Virus record (IMG/VR): IMGVR_UViG_3300029309_000271
Coordinates: 1 to 28,144 of that record
Source of the DNA: a virus
Strand: one strand, 5' to 3'
DNA length: 28,144 bases
The notes beneath the pieces were generated by a model. The model had not been told where the DNA came from. It saw only the letters and a list, made by a program, of their open reading frames with translations, and ran no database searches. Positions 21,464-28,105 of the stretch are shown here, in pieces. The translations under genes were made by a program, and so were the position numbers. How positions within the stretch are numbered: position 1 is the stretch's first letter; the number at the start of each line of letters is the position of its first letter.

Positions 21464-21859
21464 TTATCTAATTTTAAACTTGCCACCTGCTCTTGCGATG
21501 CCCATGCCTTTACAAACATTGCCACCACCGCCCATTTTAACAGGTTTCACAGATCCACCAAATTTCATGTTTCTTAATATTTCAAAGTCTTCTCCAGAAA
21601 TCTTGCCGTCTTTGTTCTTATCTAATTTCTTTTGACCACCCTTGAGAGGATTAGCTGGATCACCACCAGCTTCCATTTTAACAGCATCTTCTTTTTTAAC
21701 TTTTTCAATCGCCGCTGCAAGTCCGCCATCTTTCTTTTTTACTGGCTTTATTCTTGGAGACATCATGCCAATTTCTTTCATAATATCTTCCATTTTTTCT
21801 TGTAATTCTGGTGTCATGCCTTTTATTTTTTTGATACCTTTTGGTTTAATTCCGGGCAT
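21464..21859 (-). CDS. Small basic protein with EF-hand-type loop
   Basis: This 131-residue protein is Lys/Gly/Met-rich. Residues 80-91 form DKNKDGKISGED, a 12-residue EF-hand calcium loop with Asp, Asn, Asp at 1, 3 and 5, Gly at 6, Ile at 8 and Asp at 12, but without a second loop or clear E/F helices. The C-terminus KMGGGGNVCKGMGIARAGG is Gly-rich with a Cys, then KFKIR, and resembles the tails of other small proteins here. AGGAG lies about 7 nt upstream of the ATG. The position is between the terminase side and the portal. The function is unknown; calcium binding is inferred only. Confidence 0.65.
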   Translation of the reverse strand: MPGIKPKGIKKIKGMTPELQEKMEDIMKEIGMMSPRIKPVKKKDGGLAAAIEKVKKEDAVKMEAGGDPANPLKGGQKKLDKNKDGKISGEDFEILRNMKFGGSVKPVKMGGGGNVCKGMGIARAGGKFKIR

Positions 21860-21860
21860 A

Positions 21861-22154
21861 TTACTCTCCTGTCTCTGGGTTAATCATTGTTGATTTAGTC
21901 ATATTAACAACCTCTCCACCACCACTCATCAATATTGTTTGCTTTTGAATACTAAACGGACTTTTTGAATCTGCTGTAATATCAAACTTTTGTGGCTTTG
22001 CTTTAACTTTAGTCCTTTTTGCTAGTTTTTTCAAATTTTTTGTAAGAATAGCGTCTTTCTTCTTCTGTTTATCAACACTTTTTATACCAGTTTTGCCACT
22101 AGCAATTGTCTGTATAGTTTTAGCTACACTTTTAAGAGGATCTTTTGCTGACAT
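21861..22154 (-). CDS. Small basic protein of unknown function (97 aa)
   Basis: This 97-residue protein is Lys/Ser/Thr-rich. A polar, Lys-rich middle (KKDAILTKNLKKLAKRTKVKAKPQKFD) is followed by PFSIQKQTILMSGGGEVVNMTKSTMI, where SGGGEVVNM resembles GG-V motifs in neighbouring small proteins. It shares base 22154 with the preceding stop (TAATG) and ends 1 nt before the 131-residue gene. It is probably virion- or nucleic-acid-associated by composition; the role is not known. Confidence 0.6.
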   Translation of the reverse strand: MSAKDPLKSVAKTIQTIASGKTGIKSVDKQKKKDAILTKNLKKLAKRTKVKAKPQKFDITADSKSPFSIQKQTILMSGGGEVVNMTKSTMINPETGE

Positions 22155-22351
22155 TATCTTGTTCCTTTGAAACTACCACCTCGGCCAGATACTACTCCAC
22201 CCATATTCATTTTTTTTGGCTTTCCAGCAATTTTTTTTGCAACCTCTATTTGAATTACTCTACCAATATTTTTTATTGGATTTGAATAAATTCCAGCTTG
22301 AACTAAATCACCTGGAATCATTTTTTCTGCCATCTTTTTTATTTTACTCAT
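22154..22351 (-). CDS. Small protein with Gly-rich C-terminus (65 aa)
   Basis: This 65-residue protein starts in the terminase stop (TGATG). The first 45 residues are helical with a basic face (KKMAEKMIPGDLVQAGIYSNP, then IGRVIQIEVAKKIAGKPKK), and the end is MNMGGVVSGRGGSFKGTR, the GGV/GRGG style shared with other small proteins. The overlap with the terminase indicates coupling. The function is unknown. Confidence 0.62.
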   Translation of the reverse strand: MSKIKKMAEKMIPGDLVQAGIYSNPIKNIGRVIQIEVAKKIAGKPKKMNMGGVVSGRGGSFKGTR

Positions 22352-23820
22352 CAGTAATACTCCATCTTTCTTCTATAGTTAGGTTCAAACTCTTCATCGT
22401 CTGGCGTGGTGATAAAACCACCTTGCCTAAATCTTAGTATAGCCTGTGTCATCGAATCTGCCAAGTCATCATGGTCGCCATGTGGAAAACTTGCACATTC
22501 CTCTACAACCTCTTCTGCAAAATTAGCATCGGGTCTATACACCATGCCACTCTCAAACACTGGTGCACAGGCGTTCATACGAGCAAACTTGTCTGCACCT
22601 TTGCTTGGTGTAAAGGGTGTAACGGGCACACCCATTCTTCTTAACTCTTGAGTAAGTGGCGTGCCACTTGCCTTCTGTTCTATGAGAATCATGTCAGGAT
22701 CATATGCTTCGCACAGTTCCTGTGCTTTAAGTTTAAGTTCTGGGAAATCCCATCTGCCTTTCTCGGCATCAAGCAAGATGATGGCATCTCCTTCCCCCTC
22801 GATGGGAGTAAAAACACCCCAAGTAGTAATAGCACTAAAATCAGAACGCTCATTCTTAGTAAAAGCCGTGTCGTATGACTGTATGATGTAGGAACAGGCA
22901 GGTGGCTCACTACGATTCCAAACATTCCACCACTCCCTTTTAATTATCGCCCCTTCTTCGGCTGTTGGGTTTTGCATATACTGGGCGTTCCACTTGCCTA
23001 CGGGTATCGAGGCTTTCACGCCTTCTAATTCGTCTTTGCTCCAATACTCTGGCCAAAGTACGTTTCCAGTCTCTGGAAATATCGCTGGAAATTCTACTAC
23101 TTCCCATTTGTCTGCACCTCCTTGAGCTTGTTTCTGTAACACTCTTGCCGTGAGATCCTTAATCCCCCAACGTGTCATCACTATAATGATAGAACCTCCG
23201 GGTTGCAATCTTTGTCTTGGTCCAGATGTATACCACTCATAAATACTATCAAGTGCAGTAGGGCTTAAAGCATCTTGTTCAGAAACAGGATCGTCAATAA
23301 TGAGCAAATCAGCACCTCGTCCAGCCAAAGCACCTCCAACACCAACGGCATAATACTCACCTCCACTGTTCGTTGACCATCTACCCGATGCTTTAGCATC
23401 GGCAGCTAGTTTTACATCAGGAAATATATCACGGAAATCATCGCTATCAATTAAGTTTTTAACCTTACGACCAAAACCAACGGCTAACTCTGCCGTGTGT
23501 GTTGCTTGTATAATCTTTAAATTAGGACGCTTTCCCATAAGCCAAGATGGAAATAAATAACTCGCAAACTCAGATTTAGTATGTCTTGGCGGCATATTAA
23601 CAATCAAACGCTTAATCTTGCCGTCAGCGACTTGCTGCAGCTTATCAGCGTATATATTGTGATGTCTGCCCTCAATAAAACTAGGCCATATGCGTTTAAC
23701 AAAATCCATATACAAATCTTGTGAGGTCTTTTGTTTCTCAAGCATTGTCAAGCGTTCAAGCATTGGAGCTATCTTAGATAACTCGTCATCACTTAAATAC
23801 TCTGTGTATTCTAAATTCAT
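22351..23820 (-). CDS. terL: Terminase large subunit
   Basis: This 489-residue protein is the DNA-packaging motor and nuclease. The ATPase carries an adenine-side helix, then Walker A-like PPRHTKSE (77-84), Walker B LLIIDDP (172-178), and coupling motif MTRW (215-218). The C-terminal nuclease has conserved Asp317 in QSYDTAF, Asp351 in ILLDAEKGRWDF, Glu381 in LIEQK and the Asp pair 451/452 in GDHDDLADS. The length and motif order match terminases of marine podovirus-like phages. It shares its start base with the preceding gene's stop (TAATG). A separate small subunit is not recognised. Confidence 0.92.
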   Translation of the reverse strand: MNLEYTEYLSDDELSKIAPMLERLTMLEKQKTSQDLYMDFVKRIWPSFIEGRHHNIYADKLQQVADGKIKRLIVNMPPRHTKSEFASYLFPSWLMGKRPNLKIIQATHTAELAVGFGRKVKNLIDSDDFRDIFPDVKLAADAKASGRWSTNSGGEYYAVGVGGALAGRGADLLIIDDPVSEQDALSPTALDSIYEWYTSGPRQRLQPGGSIIIVMTRWGIKDLTARVLQKQAQGGADKWEVVEFPAIFPETGNVLWPEYWSKDELEGVKASIPVGKWNAQYMQNPTAEEGAIIKREWWNVWNRSEPPACSYIIQSYDTAFTKNERSDFSAITTWGVFTPIEGEGDAIILLDAEKGRWDFPELKLKAQELCEAYDPDMILIEQKASGTPLTQELRRMGVPVTPFTPSKGADKFARMNACAPVFESGMVYRPDANFAEEVVEECASFPHGDHDDLADSMTQAILRFRQGGFITTPDDEEFEPNYRRKMEYY

Positions 23821-25724
23821 TAACCTGCTGCTAAGAAGTCATCTACCGCTTTAATTAATCCACCATTAGCCATGCCAATCACACCACCTTTTTTAGCAGA
23901 AACAACTGGTCTTGCAGAAACGCCAGTCAACATCTCGATTAACTTGTTCAAATCACCACTATCGAAAGTAACAGGTTGTATTCCTGATGATGCTGGTGCA
24001 AAAGGACTTGCAACAACAGTATCAGCCACGATTGGTTGTAGGTTGCCTAATTGTCCACCTGTCCCACCAATAACATTAGGTGGTAAATCAGGCTTTGGCT
24101 CCTCTGGTTTTGGTGTTAGAGGTCTAATGACTGGAGTTGGATCGCTGTCGCTTGTGGCTCTATCTTGATCGGCAAAATCCATACCCTCCATTAAAATTCC
24201 TGAACTAGCATCTCTTGAGCCAGTAATCTTTCCAGTTACTGGATCATAAACTGGTGTCTGCCCCTTTTTAGTTATGCCATCATAAATTCTTTTGTTCATC
24301 ATATCTGTTGCACCAGACAGTAAAGTGTTTATCCCACTTGCTAAACTTGGTATAGTTGTTTCGCCTACTTTAAATCCAGTGGCTTGTGGCATCAAATTTG
24401 TCTTATTTAATAAAGCTTGAACTTTTGGTGCTTCAATAGCAAACTGATCAACTGTAGGAAAAACATCTCCAAATTCACTGTCCAATCCAGTGGTTGTTTG
24501 AGAGCCTCTGCTTACTGTTCTTGTCGGTGTTCTATCTAAGTTTTCTGCAATTGTGTCTTCGTCTAATCTTTTTTGAGTGTCAAATATCTCTTGTGCTCTA
24601 ATGCCACGATCTAATAATTCTTGCACTCTATTTTCACGATCTTTTATCTTTTGTGCTTCAGCACCACGATCTAATAAATCTTGCACCCTTTGATTAAACA
24701 TAGACGTGTCAAGTATATCTAAACTATCATCAACAGTAGTTGGACCTAATGCTCTGCCCCTTTCGGCGGCTCTTTGATCTTCTACATTTCTTTGAAATTG
24801 AGTTCTTGGTGCTAAAACAGGAACGTCAGGTATTGTTTGTTTTTGTGTGTTAAATCTTGACTTAACACCTGGAAGACCTGCAAGAGCTGGACTGCCTATT
24901 CTTGGATTAGCCTCTCTCTCTAAAAAATCTATGGGTTTGTCTAAATTTACTGCGTCCATGACGTTGTTTTCACTTGTGGCTAAAATATCAGATGTAGTTG
25001 GTTGATTAAAGACTGCCCTAGAATAAGCAGCTGGATTTACGTTAGAGGCTTGGATAATACTATTGACAATATTCTCCCCTCTTTTATCACCATCTACCGC
25101 TGCAATTTGAAATTGATTTAAGGCACCAGCTAAATCATTGTTTTTAGCATAATCTTGCAAAGTGGCAATTGTGTCTTTTTTAAAAACTCTTTGTGCCTCG
25201 CTACCCTCTGGCAAATTTCTCGTGGCGTTTAAAATAGTTTGATTATTAAATGTTACGTTAGGAACAGATGGCGTGCCTACAGACGCTTGTGCGTCATCTT
25301 GAAATATATCTTCGGATGTAAAATCTGTTGAGCGTTCATCATCTAAAGCTTGTTGAAATTCCTCTTCAGTACCCCCTGTACCACCAAAGCCTCCACCGCC
25401 GATACTAAAATCATCTGTTACTTCACCCGTATCTTCATCTACGCTAAAAGTACCTGATGTATCGCCTGCAAAACCACCTGTCTCGAAATTTTGCACAGGC
25501 TGATTGAATATATCTATATTCGATAAAGCGGGTGCCATGTTTGGAGTCATAGCACCCATTGATGGTGCCATAACTGGAGGATCAACTGATAAAGCACCAT
25601 TCATGTTTTTTAAAAAATTATTAAAATTACCCCTGCTATCGGCAGTTGTATCTAATTTTACCTGCGGTGGTTGTGCAGGGGCAGCGGGGGTCGGCATAAA
25701 CCCGCCCATAGGTCCATTTGCCAT
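23820..25724 (-). CDS. Large low-complexity virion-like protein (634 aa)
   Basis: This 634-residue protein is rich in Pro, Gly, Asp, Thr and Asn, with little predicted fold. Landmarks are MANGPMGGFMPTPAAPAQPP at the start, a Gly/Asp region (SIGGGGFGGTGGTEEEF), two adjacent 20-residue helical repeats around residues 345-385 (RVQDLLDRGAEAQKIKDREN, then RVQELLDRGIRAQEIFDTQK), and the C-terminus KKGGVIGMANGGLIKAVDDF. The GGV/MANGGL tail is found in proteins of related marine phages. It lies just upstream of the terminase, sharing a stop/start base. A virion or packaging accessory role is inference only. Confidence 0.6.
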   Translation of the reverse strand: MANGPMGGFMPTPAAPAQPPQVKLDTTADSRGNFNNFLKNMNGALSVDPPVMAPSMGAMTPNMAPALSNIDIFNQPVQNFETGGFAGDTSGTFSVDEDTGEVTDDFSIGGGGFGGTGGTEEEFQQALDDERSTDFTSEDIFQDDAQASVGTPSVPNVTFNNQTILNATRNLPEGSEAQRVFKKDTIATLQDYAKNNDLAGALNQFQIAAVDGDKRGENIVNSIIQASNVNPAAYSRAVFNQPTTSDILATSENNVMDAVNLDKPIDFLEREANPRIGSPALAGLPGVKSRFNTQKQTIPDVPVLAPRTQFQRNVEDQRAAERGRALGPTTVDDSLDILDTSMFNQRVQDLLDRGAEAQKIKDRENRVQELLDRGIRAQEIFDTQKRLDEDTIAENLDRTPTRTVSRGSQTTTGLDSEFGDVFPTVDQFAIEAPKVQALLNKTNLMPQATGFKVGETTIPSLASGINTLLSGATDMMNKRIYDGITKKGQTPVYDPVTGKITGSRDASSGILMEGMDFADQDRATSDSDPTPVIRPLTPKPEEPKPDLPPNVIGGTGGQLGNLQPIVADTVVASPFAPASSGIQPVTFDSGDLNKLIEMLTGVSARPVVSAKKGGVIGMANGGLIKAVDDFLAAG

Positions 25725-25729
25725 GTAAA

Positions 25730-25757
25730 ATCTCCGAAAAAAGCTTCTTTAGGAGAT
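25730..25757 (-). promoter_or_regulatory. Hairpin that can pair with the ribosome site of the 634-residue gene
   Basis: ATCTCC (25730-25735) and GGAGAT (25752-25757) are perfect inverse repeats, with an inner short AAAG/CTTT pairing. On the transcript the 3' arm GGAG is the ribosome site, 7 nt before ATG 25724. It could mask translation until the upstream gene is read. No strong T run follows, so it is not clearly a terminator. Confidence 0.35.
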
Positions 25758-25766
25758 ATTAACCCA

Positions 25767-26174
25767 CTAACTCGCTTTTTGCAATAGCATTGTCATCTCT
25801 CGATTGCTCTGATCAAGCAATCTTGATACCCAAATCTCATCTTGACGCTTATCTGCCTCGCCTAATGTATGATCTATAGCGTTGCAAAGCTTCCAAATGC
25901 GTTCTTTTTCATGTTTTGTTAAAGGTCTTGCCTCTTCATCAAAATTTTTTATGTTTTTGGCTACTTTTTCTGCTTTTTTAGCTTCTGTCCAATACAGAAC
26001 AGCGTATTTTACGGACAGAGGTATGCGATACTTGTCTGTTTCATAGCATCTGTACCCTCTTTCGCTCAAACCAAGCCTCTTTGCCATGTCTATTTGGCTC
26101 AAGTTTAAGTCTTTTCTTTGTGATTTTAGTTTTTCACCACTCCAATCACTGAAACTTTGATCGTTCTTTTTCAT
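25767..26174 (-). CDS. Helix-turn-helix protein (XRE-type N-terminus)
   Basis: The chosen ATG at 26174 has AAAGGAG 5 nt upstream and overlaps the previous stop (ATGA); an in-frame ATG at 26198 lacks this. The protein is 135 residues. Residues about 11-60 form a Cro/XRE-type HTH with LNLSQIDMAKRLGLSERGYRCYETDKYRIPLSVKY. The rest is a helical Lys/Glu-rich tail (HEKERIWKLCNAIDHTLGEADK). It lies directly before the 634-residue protein and terminase. It could be a regulator or an unusual small terminase-type DNA-binding subunit; the sequence does not decide. Confidence 0.72.
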   Translation of the reverse strand: MKKNDQSFSDWSGEKLKSQRKDLNLSQIDMAKRLGLSERGYRCYETDKYRIPLSVKYAVLYWTEAKKAEKVAKNIKNFDEEARPLTKHEKERIWKLCNAIDHTLGEADKRQDEIWVSRLLDQSNREMTMLLQKAS

Positions 26175-26392
26175 TTTTGCTCCTTTAACACGCCACACTC
26201 AATTAAATCATCTACCAAGTCTTTATCTGCATGAAATCTTACTGGCTTTCCAGTCCAATCACACGCAAATGACGCATAGGTACGTCTCAAATCTTCCCTG
26301 GTCTTAAAACCAAGTTTTGAGTTTGTGGTTATCTGATCTATAATCTGTGATGGTGTGCCACTGTAAATAGTGCCACCCTCATCTTTATTCAT
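26171..26392 (-). CDS. Small protein of unknown function (73 aa)
   Basis: ATG 26392 is chosen because the promoter's likely start point (about 26407) lies after the upstream in-frame ATGs, and GAAGAG precedes it by about 8 nt. The protein begins MNKDEGGTIYSGTPSQIIDQ and contains FKTREDLRRTYASFACDWTG, KPVRFHADKDLVDDLIECG. It looks globular and helical with an acidic tail. It is the first gene of the second block and overlaps the HTH gene (ATGA). The function is unknown; the TPSQIIDQ and DDLIECGVL stretches suggest a small DNA-binding or partner protein, not more. Confidence 0.55.
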   Translation of the reverse strand: MNKDEGGTIYSGTPSQIIDQITTNSKLGFKTREDLRRTYASFACDWTGKPVRFHADKDLVDDLIECGVLKEQK

Positions 26393-26413
26393 AATGTAGC
26401 TCTTCATATATGT

Positions 26414-26442
26414 AACATAGGTTTTCAGTGCCGAAAGGTCAA
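26414..26442 (-). promoter_or_regulatory. Sigma70-like promoter of the second block
   Basis: On the minus strand TTGACC (26442-26437) and TATGTT (26419-26414) are 17 nt apart. The -35 matches consensus at 5 of 6 positions and the -10 at 4 of 6. A 26-nt A/T tract (26468-26443) lies just upstream and could act as an UP element. The predicted start is near 26407, in front of the 73-residue gene. It lies directly after a terminator, which supports a promoter there. Confidence 0.6.
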
Positions 26443-26540
26443 GAATTTTTTTTATAAAATTTTTTTTGGGGTGCCGTTTTGAAAACATTGGGGGGTGTTT
26501 GAGGAAAACCGAGTGCGTTGCACCCTATATATACAAAACC

Positions 26541-26571
26541 AAAAAAAAGGGGGTGTATATGGCACACCCCC
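26541..26571 (-). terminator. Strong intrinsic terminator between the first two blocks
   Basis: On the minus strand GGGGGTGT (26571-26564) and ACACCCCC (26556-26549) form a perfect 8-bp stem with a 7-nt loop, followed by eight T (26548-26541). It is 25 bp past the 68-residue gene's stop. It has no matching T tract in the plus direction. Confidence 0.9.
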
Positions 26572-26595
26572 ACCGATTTTATATGTAGTTAAAAA

Positions 26596-26802
26596 TTATC
26601 TATTATAAGTACTTCTTAATTGTTTAACTATGTTATGAACTTCAAAGACTGTATCTTGATATTCTTCGGCTATTAGATTTTTTCCATTGTAAGAATCTAA
26701 TTCAAATTCGCCACCTAGTATTGGATTCATAACAAACCTTAAATGAAAAGTTTTATTATTTAATTTAACTTTTTTATTATTGATTTTAATTCTTCTATTC
26801 AC
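26596..26802 (-). CDS. Small protein after the amidoligase (68 aa)
   Basis: The start is placed at GTG 26802 because AAAAGGAG lies exactly 6 nt before it; a GTG at 26838 lies inside a hairpin and has no ribosome site. The 68 residues are very rich in Lys and Asn at the start (MNRRIKINNKKVKLNNKTFH), then LRFVMNPILGGEFELDSYNG, KNLIAEEYQDTVFEVHNIVKQL and RSTYNR. A beta-hairpin-like fold is likely. It is the only gene with the amidoligase in the block. It could be its substrate or partner, which is speculation from position. Confidence 0.55.
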   Translation of the reverse strand: MNRRIKINNKKVKLNNKTFHLRFVMNPILGGEFELDSYNGKNLIAEEYQDTVFEVHNIVKQLRSTYNR

Positions 26803-26833
26803 GATTGACTCCTTTTGTTTGTTTGTGAAAGTA

Positions 26834-26859
26834 TTCACGACTAGTTACCTAGTCGTGAA
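26834..26859 (-). repeat. Perfect 11-bp inverted repeat over the amidoligase stop codon
   Basis: TTCACGACTAG (26834-26844) is mirrored by CTAGTCGTGAA (26849-26859) around a 4-nt loop. The amidoligase TAG at 26843-26841 lies in one arm. No T tract follows, so a rho-independent terminator is unlikely. It could be an RNA-processing or stabilising hairpin, or an operator. Confidence 0.7.
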
Positions 26860-27953
26860 ATTCTGTTGTTAAACCAAGTCTTTAAAGACTCTGCTAAATT
26901 ATTAAATGGGTGAGAGTCTGCATTGTTATTAATAACAATTTCACCTTGTGACTCCTTTTCCACTTCTAAGGGAATCTTATAACCATTTAAGTCGTATGCC
27001 CCATTTGATGTGCCATTTAAATGTCCATAGTATTCTTGGTTAAGACATATGACTAAACTACAATCGCCTAGTTTACGTCTTATAGTGTTAATGGTTCTTC
27101 TTACAGACCTTGCGTCATTAATGCCAACAGAGTCCATAATTTCCCTTGTAGTCGCTCCATTATCTGTTTGTAACATTTCAAAGACTTGGTGAAGTTTAGT
27201 GTTTCTTGGCATGGTATTGGTTAACGTATCCATATACTTAACACCTTGATTTAAGACTTGGATTCTGTGGTTAATAGTGTAATCAAACATATTGACAAGA
27301 AACATAATCCAATTTTTTAACTTGGTATTATTTACTGTTCCTTGATGTTGTCTAAACTCTATTGTTCCACGTTGATTCCTAACATCAATATTTCTTAAAT
27401 TAACAGAATAGAATTTACCAACTATTACATTTTTTAAATCGTTGTAATTTTGTGAGTCTTCTATTCTATTTAAAAAACCATCAATGGGACTCGCATAACG
27501 TGAGTTCCTACGACTTGGAGCAAGAAAGCTTGATATGAAATCTTGATATTGTGCATATCTATAAACAACATCTTTGATAACTTCAAATTGAAACATATCA
27601 TTTGAGTCTTGAAAATATGTATCATTATCTTTGAATAATTGAATAGAACGTCTATTAAATTCTTCACTATTCATTGTTATTGGTTTAACTCCAATGTGAA
27701 CATGATGTCCACATTGGCGAGTAATTCTTCCACCATTGGCAATAATCAAGTCATTAACTTGGCTTGAATACTCCCATGTAGATTCTGCTTTACTGCTTAA
27801 TGGTGGGAAGATAACTTCACATCCACTAGGTAAACTCGCATCGTGTTTAACTTTAATAAAGTTTAAGGTTGGGTGATTTGCAAAAAGGTCAACGCCATTT
27901 CTTACAGATAAGTCGTCAACTTCTCTTTCAAATCCTAATGCTACATCAATCAT
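26841..27953 (-). CDS. Amidoligase-family enzyme fused to a C-terminal HTH-like domain
   Basis: This 370-residue protein has the hallmarks of the putative amidoligase family (PF12224; a COOH-NH2 ligase related to the ATP-grasp-like glutamine synthetase fold): GFERE (7-11), HDASLPSGCEVIFPPL (37-52), CGHHVHIG (81-88), FYSVNLRN (181-188), and GTIEFRQHQGT (196-206). The family is predicted to join amino and carboxyl groups using ATP. Residues about 253-315 look like a helix-turn-helix (HQVFEMLQTDNGATTREIMD, VGINDARSVRRTINTIRRKL, then a wing). AGGAG is 7 nt before the ATG. The substrate is unknown. Its own promoter and terminator suggest a separately controlled gene. Confidence 0.85.
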   Translation of the reverse strand: MIDVALGFEREVDDLSVRNGVDLFANHPTLNFIKVKHDASLPSGCEVIFPPLSSKAESTWEYSSQVNDLIIANGGRITRQCGHHVHIGVKPITMNSEEFNRRSIQLFKDNDTYFQDSNDMFQFEVIKDVVYRYAQYQDFISSFLAPSRRNSRYASPIDGFLNRIEDSQNYNDLKNVIVGKFYSVNLRNIDVRNQRGTIEFRQHQGTVNNTKLKNWIMFLVNMFDYTINHRIQVLNQGVKYMDTLTNTMPRNTKLHQVFEMLQTDNGATTREIMDSVGINDARSVRRTINTIRRKLGDCSLVICLNQEYYGHLNGTSNGAYDLNGYKIPLEVEKESQGEIVINNNADSHPFNNLAESLKTWFNNRISRLGN

Positions 27954-27994
27954 AAAAAATCTCCTATTTGTAAAATGTTAATGTCTGCGAATCA

Positions 27995-28023
27995 ATCCTA
28001 GCATTCTTAAGCGAACATCTCAA
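27995..28023 (-). promoter_or_regulatory. Sigma70-like extended -10 promoter for the amidoligase block
   Basis: On the minus strand TTGAGA (28023-28018) and TAGGAT (28000-27995) are separated by 17 nt, with TGC just before the -10 (extended -10). The -35 matches consensus at 5 of 6 positions and the -10 at 4 of 6. The predicted start is near 27988, giving a leader of about 35 nt. The spacer carries the 7-mer TGTTCGC, a possible operator. Confidence 0.6.
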
Positions 28024-28099
28024 GCATTGAATACCTATTTATGAAATTAATTTAAACGAATAAATTAGGCGAACAGCTTCGCATTTTTTAATTGTTCGC
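28011..28099 (-). repeat. Three copies of the 7-mer GCGAACA/TGTTCGC
   Basis: GCGAACA occurs at 28011-28017 and 28069-28075 (plus strand) and, inverted, as TGTTCGC at 28093-28099. The first copy lies in the promoter spacer. The last two form a 7-bp inverted repeat with a 17-nt loop. They may be binding sites for a repressor; the dispersed spacing (58 nt, then 24 nt) is not diagnostic. The 27954-28144 interval holds no gene beyond this, the promoter and the GC-rich end. Confidence 0.45.
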
Positions 28100-28105
28100 T
28101 CAAAA

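Noticed and set aside
22689-22925. 78-codon minus-strand frame inside the large terminase gene
   Set aside because: It is out of frame within the terminase nuclease region, without a ribosome site or homology pattern.
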